A stretch of 64,000 nt of DNA, from contig NZ_CP109137.1 of assembly GCF_035918095.1 (NCBI RefSeq), positions 1-64,000 of the forward strand, read 5' to 3'. The notes below the pieces were generated by a model. The model worked only from the letters and a program-made list of their open reading frames with translations, searched no databases and was not told the origin of the DNA. Positions 34,710-44,285 of the stretch are shown piece after piece. Numbering within the stretch: position 1 is the first letter of the stretch; every line of letters starts with the position of its first letter. Source of the DNA: Streptomyces sp. NBC_01750 (lineage in GTDB: Bacteria > Actinomycetota > Actinomycetes > Streptomycetales > Streptomycetaceae). A program made the position numbers and the translations under genes.

Positions 34710-37700
34710 TGTCGTACTCTCGTCGTCGAGCAGGGCTGCGGTGATCACGTGAAGCGGGGTCGTCCGGTGGGTTCCCTCGGCGAGTCGCGCGGCGCGGCGC
34801 AGAGCCCGGGCCAGCGCGGCAGTGATCACGTGGGACCGATGTCCCGGTGAGGCAAGGAGCAGCAGGCGGTCGCTTCTCCCCTCGGGGGGTTCGTCGCGTA
34901 CGTCCGCTGTCGGGTGGCCGGGCAGTGGTTGCCAGTTCGCGGGGTCCGAGGTGAACGCCGAGACGGCGAAGTCCATCGTGCCGACCGGTCGTCCCGCGGA
35001 CGTGTCCGTCGCCGATTCCAGCAGGGCCCGTACCGATGAGGGCAGCGCCAGCGACAACTGCCCCTGAGAGGTGACGTGTTCGATGGAGAGCCCGTCTCCG
35101 TCCCAGAACTCCACGTACGCCGGGCGGGATCTCGTCCGCAAGGAAGGGCCGGCCGTGGACCAGGTGATGAGCCCGGTGGCCGTGGCGGCGTCGAGGTCGG
35201 AGAGGGGCACGTCCCGAATGCGTTCGAGGGCCACCTCACGGAGTACGGACAGGGGTGCGGGGCCGTACGGAACCGACGCAATGAGCCGGCGGACGTCTGA
35301 GCCGGCGATCTCGTCCTGTACGGGTGCCGCGCCGCCGACCACTGTGTCCGCTCCGCCGAGGAAGCAGGCGAGCGGGAACCCGAATGGCTCCTTGCCCGTG
35401 TCGACGATCATGCCGCTGACCCAGCAGGAGCCCAGGACGACCGTCGACGGCCAGGGCAGCGTCGCCGCGCTCGCAGCCGAGAGGGTCGATCCGTCGGCGA
35501 GCCACAGCGACCGGTCCACCGCCGCGCCGGAGGAGCCGTGTGCCGAGATGATCGCCAGATCCGGTGCGGGCTCCGCGCACAGGGCGGCGTCCAACTGCGC
35601 GCGATCCGCCGTGCGCCGTACGGTCGCCGAGGCGGCGATCCGCTCCAGTGCCACGGCCTCGGCCTCCGTGCTTTCGGGCCGGAGGCCGACGCCGATGTGG
35701 CTGACCACCGTCGGACCGGCTGCTGTGCGCTGGCCCGTCGGGCGGGCGGAGGGCGGCCGGAGCATCGAGAGTGCCGGGGTGAGCGTGATCAGCGCGTACT
35801 CCAACAGGGGCCGCCGATCGCGGACGGGCAGTGCGGCGAAGGGCAGCGCGGAGAGCGGTCCGTCGGGTACGACGACCACCTCGCGCGCGGTCCCCTCGCC
35901 CTCGGGGCACAGCAGGTCCCACCACGCGGCGGGGACCAGTGCCTGGCTCAACTCCGCCCAGACCGGGTCGTCCAGCGGCGTGTAGTACAGCATCGTCGTC
36001 TGCGCCTCGTCCGCCGCCGCCAGCGCATCGAGGGCGCCCGCCGAGGTGAGCGTGTCCGAGATCTCCTCGCCCGCCACGGCGTCCAGCCGGGTCCGGTGGA
36101 GCCGGGTTCCGTGTGCTGCGGAGACGATCGCGCTCAGCACGGACCAACCGCGCGTGTCACGTCGCAGTGGTAGAGCAGGGCGACGCGGTCGCCGAGCCGG
36201 TCGAGCAGATCCTGTACGTCGGTGGTGGCGGAGATCGCGGACTCGTCCTGGGCCGCGGCGGCATGGTCCGAGCCGATGTGCGGGCCGTCCGTGACCGTGG
36301 CGGCGGGCCCCCGGGCCGTACAGGCAGCGCCCTCGACCGTGGCGGCTGGTGCCTCGGTCGACGGCGACGGCGGTGTGTCGTCGCCCCGGCGGGCGGCAGC
36401 GAGACGGTCGAGGAGATGCGTGCGGGCACCGAACGCGCCGATGCGCTCCTGGACAGCGGCGAAGTCCTCGGCCGTACGTGCTCGTGCGGTCGCCTCCAGA
36501 TGGGCCAGACGCTGGAGTTGTGCGTCCCCCACCGGATGCCACGGACCGCCTTCCGCACCGATCAGCGCCTCGGTCAACGTGCGGTGCAGGGACTCCAGCA
36601 GCCACAGGCCCAGTTCGGCGGCCTTGCCGCGGTGGGTATGCGGCCCCGTCGACACATAGGCAAACACCCTTGCGTAGAGCTCCTGTTGTGCGGCCAGCCA
36701 GGCGGCGCGGTGCTCCTCGCCGCGCAGAGCGCCGCGGTCGGACTCCAGCATCTGCAGGCTCACCCGGATCATGTCGAGGGCCATCTCCTCCTGATCCGGA
36801 TCGTCGTAGCCGGCCTCGACGGCGTTGAGGAAGCCGAGCACGACGCACCGGGCCGCCCAGGTCCGCTCCACGGCCGCCTTGAACGCGCTCAGTGCGTCGA
36901 GGTACGCGCCGGTCGCCGCGCCGTGGTGCCCGCGCGACTCGTGGATCTCGGCGGCCAGCATCAGCGCCAGTCCCGTGGCCGTCCGACCCTGTTGGTATGA
37001 ACGGGCGTGGGCGTCCGAGTCGCCGTCACGGGCGAACGGCGCGACGCGGTCCGGCAGTCGGCACACCCGGTAGACCAGCGCCAGCGCCCGATCCGGGTCG
37101 GTCGCGGCCAGAGCGCGGGCCTCGACGACGAGACCGAGGAAGACCGCCCCGTACTCCTGCCGCCACACCAGGGCCGTACGCTGCCCCGCTCCGTCCGGAG
37201 CGACCGGGTCCGCCGCCGCTTCCAGGGCCACTTCGGCGATCAGCCCGCGCAGCGCCGCAGGCACGCGCTCCGCGGCGGTGGCCGCCCGCCGCAACTTGGC
37301 CAGTGCCCGCTCGGACTCGCCCACCGCACGCAGCAGCGCGGCTTCCGCCGCGAGCGCGGCGGGCTGTCGGGCGGCCTCCGGAGAACCGCGCATCGCGCGC
37401 ACCAGCCGCTCGGCGTACGGCAGTTTGTTCCGCACGATCATGTAGTCGATGCCGAGGGCCCAGCAGAACGCCTCCGAGGCGGCGTCGCCTCGGTCCCTGA
37501 ACACCGCCGCGGATTCCTGCGCCTGGGTCTCAGCGAGGTTGGTCGAGAAGAGCTTGAGCTCCGGGTAGGCGGTGATGACGTTCCGCAGCGCGATGTAGGG
37601 GTGTAGCCCCAGCAGAGCCCGGGAAGAAGGACCGAACCCAGCGGCGGTTCTCCGGCGCAGCCATGACCTCCGGGGTCACCGCCCACGCGGCCGACCGGTC

Positions 37701-37734
37701 CCCGTCGATCACCCCGCCCGCTGCGCCCGCCATG
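34710..37734 (-). pseudogene. TPR-like plus CHAT-domain protease, frameshifted
   Basis: About 1000 residues. Starting at ATG 37734, the reading passes through MAGAAGGVIDGDRSAAW and shifts near 37620 into LHPYIALRNVITAYPELKLF. It continues through a helical repeat region, then shifts again near 36150 into the CHAT domain. The caspase-like dyad is visible: His in LAIISAHGSSG and Cys in VVLGSCWVSG. CHAT proteases act in eukaryote-like signalling and in some phage-defence systems, usually on a partner protein. Here the partner may be the SecDF-like neighbour. Both indels are single-base, so the gene could be intact in truth. Confidence 0.75.
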
Positions 37735-38683
37735 GACCGTACAACACACCTAGACCTGATGAGGTTCGGCGCCCTGCTCTGCTCAGCACCCCCGGGCAAA
37801 ACGAGGACACGGGAATCCGCCGTCCTGCATGCGTACATCACGCAGCGGGTTGGTCTCAGCGTCAACTTTCTGGAGCTGCTGGAACACCGAGTGGGGCTCC
37901 TTCTCGGCCCGGTCCCGTCTCCCCTTTTGCTGCGACCCTGAGGAGCGGACCGAAGCCACAGTGCCAGCCGGATACACCAGCACGGAGTCGATTGCGCCGA
38001 GCACCGTCGCCGACACGATGGTGTCTAACTGGTTTCTGTATGTGACTAACGCGGACCTACTGGAGAAGCGCCTCCTGCACAGCGCTCTGTGGGTGATGCG
38101 GACATCTGGATTCCAGGCGGGCGTTGACTATCTCGTGGACCTGTTCCTTGCTGGGGTCGCAGGCGTCGAGGAGTTGGATTTCGCGCTGTTCATCCCGCTG
38201 CTGGGACGTGGCGCCGTCGATTCGGACGAGACCCTGGTTGATCGCCTGATGGGCCGCGATGCCGAGGGCCCTCGCGGGCGGCAGGACCACGACCTGAACC
38301 TCAGCTGGCTGCGGACGGAGGCTGCGCAGCCTGCCGTCGTCGGCCCGGTGCTCGAGAGGCTTTTCGCTCGGGTGGACCGCGAGATCACGCGGGTCCAGCA
38401 TGCGACTGACTTGGACGTTTGGGGTGTGGGGAACGCCCAACTGGCCGGTCTAATCTGCTCAGCGCAGTTTCTGACCCGCGAACTGCTGACGAGACCCCCT
38501 CTGGCCCTGGGGCGAAGCTGTCCCAGTGCGAAGGTGACGTTGAGATGCCACTCGATGCGCGCAGTCAATCTCTACCCAGAGGCTCTGCTACGTTCGGTTC
38601 GCGTCGGGGCACGGGGGTAGCCGCCTGCGCGTCAGCCTGCCAGCATTTTGTCGGGGTTCCTGACGTCCAGGTGGGGGTGTTGC
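37735..38683. other. Unresolved stretch upstream of AIPR gene
   Basis: A plus-strand frame (37829-38620) contains plausible segments (TSGFQAGVDYLVDLFLAG), while minus-strand frames over the same bases also show strong third-position GC (e.g. ALGIAAHQAINQGLVRIDGA). I could not decide a strand or family. It may be mobile-element debris. Confidence 0.25.
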
Positions 38684-40423
38684 ATGACGTCCGTGCAAAA
38701 CAACGACCAGCGGCTGCTCGATCGCATCCTCGATGACCAGCACCGGCGGCTGGCGCCCGAGAAGGGCCGGGATGACTTCTTCACCTTCTTCGCGGCCGAC
38801 AAGGCACTGCAGGACTGGGATCTCGACAACGACGAGATCATGGACGGCGTCGTGGACGGGGCGCACGACTGCGGCATCGACGGTATATGGACGTTCGTGG
38901 ACGATCGTTATGTCACCGCGGACGCCCACCAGTATCTGCCGTCGCGGGCCAACACCATCGAATTGGTCATCCTGCAGGCGAAGACCTCCCCGGGCTACCA
39001 GGAAACGGTGATCGAAAAGCTGCATTTCCATCTGCCGACACTCCTCGACATGAGCCGTGATGAGGAGGAGTTGGTGGCCCACACCAATGCCAAGCTCCTC
39101 GACCGCACACGACGCTTCCTGCATATCCTTGAGGAGCTGGCATCCTCGTTCCCGCAGGTCCGCGTCAAGGTGATCTATGCCAGCAAGGCTGCTGAGAGCC
39201 CCCACCCGAACGTGAAGTCCAAAGGCGACCGGCTGCGACGCGAACTAGCGAAGATCACTTCCGACACCAAGGCAGATCTCGAGTACCTCAACGCTGCGGA
39301 CCTGCGCGAGCGGACCGCCCGGGGCGCCAAGGCGGTCGCGCAACTGGTGTTCTCCGAGACCCCGACGAGCACCTCGCTGGGCGAGGGGTATGTCTGCCTG
39401 GCGCGTCTGGATGAGTACTACCGCTTCATCACCTCCGACAACGAGGCGTTGCGGCTGGAGCTGTTCGAGTCGAATGTGCGGGACTACGCAGGCTCCACCG
39501 CGGTGAACAACGCCATCGGCGAGACCCTCAAGTCGGGCACGGGCGAGGACTTCTGGTGGTTCAACAACGGGGTAACCGTCGTCGCCGACGCGGCTCAGAT
39601 CGCGGGCAAAAAGATCGTCGTCAAGGACCCGCAGATCGTCAACGGGCTGCAGACCAGCCACGAGGTCTACAGCTACTTCCAGGCAGGCGGCCAGCACCGT
39701 GACCGGTCAGTCCTGGTCAAGATCGTCGTAGCGCCCGAGTCCGGCACCGCACGCGACAGGATCATCCGGGCCACCAATAGCCAGACCCAGCTGCCGGCCG
39801 GCGCCCTGCGGGCGACCGAGTCCATCCAGAAGGACATCGAGGAAAGCCTCACCCACTCCAGCGGCTACTACTACGAGCGGCGCGCCAGCTACTACCGCAA
39901 CCTCGGCTTCCCCCTCGACCGGGTCGTCAGCATGGCCCGCCTGGCACGGGAGTTCACCGCCTTCGTCCTGCGCGAGTCACACACCGCGCTGCGGCACTCA
40001 GAGGCACTCCTGCTCGACGACCAGCACTACAGCCAGATCTTCTCCCCCCGCCACAACCTGGACGTCTACCGTCTCTGCCTCGACGTCCACACCCGGCTGC
40101 GTACCTTCCTGACCCAGTACGCCGAAGACCGGCCGCTGCTGGGAGAAACCCTGGAGAACTGGCTCTACCCCCTGGCAGCCATGTCCGCCTACACGCTCAC
40201 ACGACTGCGACAGCCCACCCCACGGGACCTGCTCAACATCGACCTCGAGCACCTCAGCAGCGACCTGATGACCCGCATGACCGGCACCCTCGAGCAGAAT
40301 TTCAAAACCGCCCTGCGCCACAGCAAAGCCGGCGGCGTCGACCGCATCGCACGCACCCCCGATTTCACCACCAAACTCCGCCAAGCCGTCATAGCTCAAA
40401 GCCGTTACCACGTCGAACGCTAA
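38684..40423 (+). CDS. AIPR-family abortive phage resistance protein
   Basis: The 579-residue protein matches the AIPR family over its middle. Conserved points are ESNVRDYAGSTAVNNAI, DFWWFNNGVTVVAD and VKDPQIVNGLQTSHEVY, which in the family form a diagnostic block. The N-terminal part (GIDGIWTFVDDRYV and LVILQAKTSPGY) resembles a restriction-endonuclease-like fold with a D...QAK pattern. AIPR proteins are linked to abortive infection and occur near modification systems; none is seen here. The ATG at 38684 was chosen by homology; the ribosome site is weak. Confidence 0.85.
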   Translation: MTSVQNNDQRLLDRILDDQHRRLAPEKGRDDFFTFFAADKALQDWDLDNDEIMDGVVDGAHDCGIDGIWTFVDDRYVTADAHQYLPSRANTIELVILQAKTSPGYQETVIEKLHFHLPTLLDMSRDEEELVAHTNAKLLDRTRRFLHILEELASSFPQVRVKVIYASKAAESPHPNVKSKGDRLRRELAKITSDTKADLEYLNAADLRERTARGAKAVAQLVFSETPTSTSLGEGYVCLARLDEYYRFITSDNEALRLELFESNVRDYAGSTAVNNAIGETLKSGTGEDFWWFNNGVTVVADAAQIAGKKIVVKDPQIVNGLQTSHEVYSYFQAGGQHRDRSVLVKIVVAPESGTARDRIIRATNSQTQLPAGALRATESIQKDIEESLTHSSGYYYERRASYYRNLGFPLDRVVSMARLAREFTAFVLRESHTALRHSEALLLDDQHYSQIFSPRHNLDVYRLCLDVHTRLRTFLTQYAEDRPLLGETLENWLYPLAAMSAYTLTRLRQPTPRDLLNIDLEHLSSDLMTRMTGTLEQNFKTALRHSKAGGVDRIARTPDFTTKLRQAVIAQSRYHVER

Positions 40424-40751
40424 CTCCAGGTCGATGCGCCCACGGCGGCAGGACCCCGCCGCCGAGGTGAATACCGCGGCGGCAAGCTCCAGGCATGGCT
40501 CCACGCACCGACAAAGCACGGCTGATACGGCCGATCGCGTTCGCCAAGGTCCCGCGGCGGGGCGCAGGCCAGCATGCTGACGCGGTCGCAACTGCCGGCC
40601 GTCGTCCCGCCGCGGCGAGTCGTCCGTACGGCTGCACCGGCCGCCACACCTCAATAGGGGAGGTCGACTGACCCCTTGAGGGACAAGGGGCCCGGCATCA
40701 CCGGCTTCCCGCCGGGAGGCACCGTCCAGGCTGCCGCTACCGGCAGGCTAC
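40424..40751. other. Intergenic between convergent genes, possible terminator
   Basis: A GGCGG/CCGCC stem at 40444-40460 just after the AIPR stop could be a terminator. No gene is seen in the rest. Confidence 0.35.
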
Positions 40752-42224
40752 TCAGCCCAGTAGCGGGTTCCCCTCGGGGTGGTCGTGAATCCAGGACAGG
40801 CCGCCGAGGTCGAGGCGGCTGCGGGTCCGGGTGACGGCGACATACGCGAGGCGCGCTTCACCCTCATCAATCGGACCAGGGACGGCATTGCCGTTCTCGT
40901 CCTGTTGGTCGGTGTCCTTGGGCGGGGTGAAGTCGTCGGCGATTTTGACGGTTACCCATTCACGGCCTTTGGCGCGGTGGGCGGTGGAGACGGTGATGTC
41001 GGCGTCCGCTTCGGGGGTGAGTTGGTCGACCGCGGCGAGGATGGCGTCCGGGCCGTGCTGGTCGATGAGGTCGACGAGCGGCTTCAAGTCACGTCCGGCG
41101 GGGTCGTGTTCGGCGTAGTCCTGCAGTTCACCCCAGGAAGGGAAGAGGAGGAGCTCGGGGTGCCAGGTGCGGCGCCCTGCCTTGAGGTCGCGGGCAGCGG
41201 TGGCCAGGGAACGCAGGCTCTCCCCTCCCCCGGCCAGCCCGACGCGATAACCCGCACCGAGGTGTGCCATCACTTCGGTCATGGCTCCGATGTTGGTCCG
41301 GCACAGCACCGCATCGGGACAATCAACCGGGGCGAGTTCGGTGGAAATCGCGTCGGTGCCCGTCAGACGGATCGGTGCATCGGCGATCGTGAGCCACCGG
41401 TTGGCCTCGTCGGCGAGACGGGGACCGAAGCGGAAGGACTGCGACAGGGACAGGGCGTGGCCGTCGAAGCCGGTCATGATGTCGCGGGCGCCGCGCCATC
41501 CGTAGATGGCCTGGGCCGAGTCGCCGACCATCACGAGCTGGGCGTGGGCGCGTTGGGCGTTGAAGACGTGTTCGAGGACGGGGTTGGTGTCCTGTGCTTC
41601 ATCCAGGAGGAGGAAGTCGGCGTCGATCTTCGGGTCCGCCAGGGCCCAGATCTTCAGGTAGTGGTCGTGGCCGAAGCGCACGACGCCGTCGTCGGGGTGC
41701 TGGAGGTCGACCCAGGCCTTCTGGGCGAACGGCAGGACCACCTGGGCTAGTTGGGTGTGCAGGTCTTTGTCGTCGAGTCCGCGCAGGCGCGGGACGTGAT
41801 GGCGGGTGAGCGTGCGGTCGGCGGAGTGGCAGAAGCGGGTCACCGTGCGCAGGACGGCGTGGGACAGGGCCTTGGGCGTGACCTCGCGTTCGCCGATGCG
41901 GACGGTCTTGGTGATGCCAAGGGCCATGCCGGTCTTCCAGCCGGCCTGGCGTGGGCCGTTGAGGCGGCGGGCGTAACGGTGACCGACCGCCGCGAACGCG
42001 AGAGCGTGGGCGGTCTTGCACGTCACGGTGGCGGGGAAGCGGGCGGCGGCATCGTTGGCGATGGCCTTGTTGAAGGCGATGTAACGCCCGCGGCGCCGGG
42101 TGGCAGAAGCGAGCAGGACGAGGGTGCTGGTCTTGCCCGTTCCGGCGCCTGCCTGGAGCGCCAGGTGCTCGCCGGCGCGGAAGACGTCGACGGCTGCGGC
42201 CTGTTCATCGGTCGGATTCAGCAC
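40752..42224 (-). CDS. UvrD-like superfamily 1 helicase
   Basis: The 490-residue helicase begins VLNPTDEQAAAVDVF at GTG 42224. It has Walker A (AGAGTGKTST), DEAQDTNP Walker B, GDSAQAIYGWRGA (motif III), FRFGPRLADEANR (motif IV), and VSTAHRAKGREW and AYVAVTRTR (motifs V-VI). A much longer start at 42695 exists only because a frameshift joins the preceding gene. The GTG overlaps the stop of that small gene, so the two are coupled. Solitary UvrD-like helicases of this size occur in several defence islands, but no nuclease partner adjoins it. Confidence 0.85.
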   Translation of the reverse strand: MLNPTDEQAAAVDVFRAGEHLALQAGAGTGKTSTLVLLASATRRRGRYIAFNKAIANDAAARFPATVTCKTAHALAFAAVGHRYARRLNGPRQAGWKTGMALGITKTVRIGEREVTPKALSHAVLRTVTRFCHSADRTLTRHHVPRLRGLDDKDLHTQLAQVVLPFAQKAWVDLQHPDDGVVRFGHDHYLKIWALADPKIDADFLLLDEAQDTNPVLEHVFNAQRAHAQLVMVGDSAQAIYGWRGARDIMTGFDGHALSLSQSFRFGPRLADEANRWLTIADAPIRLTGTDAISTELAPVDCPDAVLCRTNIGAMTEVMAHLGAGYRVGLAGGGESLRSLATAARDLKAGRRTWHPELLLFPSWGELQDYAEHDPAGRDLKPLVDLIDQHGPDAILAAVDQLTPEADADITVSTAHRAKGREWVTVKIADDFTPPKDTDQQDENGNAVPGPIDEGEARLAYVAVTRTRSRLDLGGLSWIHDHPEGNPLLG

Positions 42225-42689
42225 TGTCGCTTTCCAGAGAGGGTGAGGGTACGGCCAACTGCCGTTAGGAGCTGGGCTGGGGTGGTGTGGGCCAGCAGGG
42301 CTTTCAGGGCGTCGTCGAGGCGCTTGGCTTCCTGGCCGGCGTGACGGGTGAGGGCACGGTGGATGCTCTGCTGGAGGAAGACGCGGGGTGATTGGCCTAT
42401 CTGGTCGGCGGCGCGGCCTGAAGACATCGGCCGCGGGGCTGAAGGCAATGGTGAGAAGGACGTGTCCATCGGGGGCCGGATAGTGGGTCGCGAGGACGTC
42501 GAGGGGCAGCAGTTCCTTGAGGCGGTGGTGGGCGCGGCTCAGGGCCCGGTCGGGGTTCTTCGCCTTCGCCACGGTCATCAGACGGGTGCGGTCACAGTTG
42601 GCGGCGAGCGGCATGATGCGTACGGCACGGGCGAGTTCAGCTTGCGTGGCGGGCCGGGTCAGGGTGATCTCAAGAGCGTGGTGCGGCAT
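42218..42689 (-). pseudogene. Small hypothetical protein upstream of the helicase, frameshifted
   Basis: About 157 residues. The ATG at 42689 follows GGAGGC. It reads MPHHALEITLTRPATQAELA and on to LLTIAFSPAADVF, then must shift near 42415 to continue AADQIGQSPRVFLQQSIHRAL to the stop at 42218. Without the shift it would fuse wrongly into the helicase through a proline/arginine-rich stretch. No family is recognised. Confidence 0.55.
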
Positions 42690-42816
42690 GGTCACGCCTC
42701 CGTGGCGTATGCAAGGACTACTCCGTCTGCCGGTGGCGGACGGCGGCGTCGGACGGGCGCTGTCCTGCCGGTGGAGAGCGCCTCACCCGGCCAGGTGCCC
42801 TGGCTGGAGGCTGCGT

Positions 42817-43677
42817 TCACGGCCGTTCCCGGCGGCCTTGGGCGGTGGCGGGGAGGCGGGCGTGGATGTGCTGGTGGTGGAACAGCGGGTCGAAGACCTC
42901 CCAGTCTGCGAGCGTCAGGTCGGGCGCGGCAGAGGTGCCAGCGTGGGAGGGGCAGCGCTGGGTGCGCCAGCGCAGCTGTTCCGCATAGGGCACGTGGGTG
43001 AGGTCGTAGACGGCCATGTCGGCTGCGGACAGGGCCAGTTGTCCGCGGGCGGCGGTGGCGGGCATGAGCCTCCAGACCCCTGCGGGTGCGTCCGGAGCAA
43101 GGATTCGGTGGGGGCAGCGGTGGCGCAGACGGGTCTGCGCGACGCACTGGATGTCATCGACTGGGCGGGCGGCGAGATAGCGGCCATACAGGATCTGCAC
43201 CACGGGCCGGGCCGGCCGGCACACCGGCTCTGATGCGGGCGAGTCAGTGGGCGGGGCCAGGGCGTAGGCGCCGGTGTCGAGCAGGCGGCGGGTGTGCAGC
43301 GCGAGGCGACGGCGCAGTTCGGCCAGTTGCGGCGTCAGCGGCTCGGTGGGCTCGCGTGCGGGGCACAGGACGGGGTGCGGGATACGGCACCACCGGGTGC
43401 CGTCGCCCGCGGGGTGAGCGATGCCGGAGTCGACGTGCCAGCGGCAGGAGGCTGGGACGACCGCCGCGTCGAGCTCGCGCGGGTGCAGGCCGACGGGTCG
43501 CCCATGGGTCTGGGTGTACCAGTCGATGCGATTGCCGCAGTCCCGGCACAAGCCGGGCTGGGCCGTGTGCAGCAGGCGTCTGGGGCCGTCCGCGGCAACC
43601 CGCAGGGAACGCAGGCGCCAGGGCGTCGTGGGGGTGCCGTCCCAGCGGCGGGCGGACGGGATGGTGAGGGAACACAT
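42817..43677 (-). CDS. DUF6083 domain protein
   Basis: About 286 residues. A zinc-knuckle-like CRDCGNRIDWY is followed by VGLHPREL, a second Cys/His set in SCRWHVDSGIAHPAGDGTRWC and HPVLCPA, the pattern of DUF6083 proteins. The C-terminal half is an unknown extension (DLTHVPYAEQLRWRTQRCPSH). The start was put at ATG 43677; the frame is open to 43779. Function is unknown; metal binding is likely. Confidence 0.7.
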   Translation of the reverse strand: MCSLTIPSARRWDGTPTTPWRLRSLRVAADGPRRLLHTAQPGLCRDCGNRIDWYTQTHGRPVGLHPRELDAAVVPASCRWHVDSGIAHPAGDGTRWCRIPHPVLCPAREPTEPLTPQLAELRRRLALHTRRLLDTGAYALAPPTDSPASEPVCRPARPVVQILYGRYLAARPVDDIQCVAQTRLRHRCPHRILAPDAPAGVWRLMPATAARGQLALSAADMAVYDLTHVPYAEQLRWRTQRCPSHAGTSAAPDLTLADWEVFDPLFHHQHIHARLPATAQGRRERP

Positions 43678-43836
43678 GGCCGCGAAGGTGACAGGCGGCG
43701 CGCCGCCAACACGGTGGCCGGGCCGCCAGCGTCCCACGATCGGCTCAGACTTCGGGAACTGGTGCGCGATCCATCGCACGTGTGCGCCATGCCGGTGACC
43801 GGATCGGGTGATCCGTCGAGAGCCGTGGGGCCGGGG

Positions 43837-44100
43837 CTAATCGGCAGCTTCGGCGGGCGGCGCGTGCCCGTCGCAGAGGGTGCCGAAGAGGTGGTCGACG
43901 GGCACGTTCAGGGCATGGGCGAGGGCGTGCCAGGTCCTGAGGGATCCGATCGTTCGGCCCTGCTCGATCTCGATGAGAGTGCGCCTGGCCAGGCCGCTGC
44001 GGCTAGCCAGTTCGTCATAGGTCCAGCCGCGCTCGCTCCTCAGCCGCGCCAGCTCCAGACGCAGCGCGGTGAGGTTCGGGTCGGGCGGGAAGATCGTCAC
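43837..44100 (-). CDS. XRE-family helix-turn-helix regulator, small
   Basis: The 87-residue protein is almost wholly a helix-turn-helix (LRLELARLRSERGWTYDELA, SGLARRTLIEIEQGRTIGSL, then WHALAHALNVPVDHLFG). The GTG at 44100 was chosen because it begins the protein-like part. It is divergent from the next gene, with a repeated operator just upstream of its start, so autoregulation is likely. Confidence 0.85.
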   Translation of the reverse strand: MTIFPPDPNLTALRLELARLRSERGWTYDELASRSGLARRTLIEIEQGRTIGSLRTWHALAHALNVPVDHLFGTLCDGHAPPAEAAD

Positions 44101-44114
44101 TCTACCATCCGACG

Positions 44115-44196
44115 GTGCAGAACCCTGCCCTGTCAGTGCAGACCTCTGCCCTATTTCCGCAGGTGGCCGCGCCAGCGGCAGGGCAGAGGTCTGCAC
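44115..44196. promoter_or_regulatory. Three-copy 17-bp operator between divergent genes
   Basis: GTGCAGAACCCTGCCCT (44115-44131) and GTGCAGACCTCTGCCCT (44136-44152) are direct repeats exactly 21 bases apart, two helical turns. AGGGCAGAGGTCTGCAC (44180-44196) is the exact inverted copy of the second. The array sits in the divergent promoter of the small XRE regulator and the hypothetical gene starting at 44286. It is most likely the regulator's binding site. Confidence 0.75.
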
Positions 44197-44285
44197 TACG
44201 TTGCGGCCAACACCCCACTCCCCCATCGGTGAGGGGACTGGAAGCGGACCGGCCCCGCGCCGACGGCAGGAGGAACGCGCGCCCC

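Noticed and set aside
40752..42695. Helicase start at 42695
   Set aside because: The extra N-terminus contains a proline/arginine-rich out-of-frame stretch; a GTG at 42224 begins the conserved part and overlaps the upstream stop.
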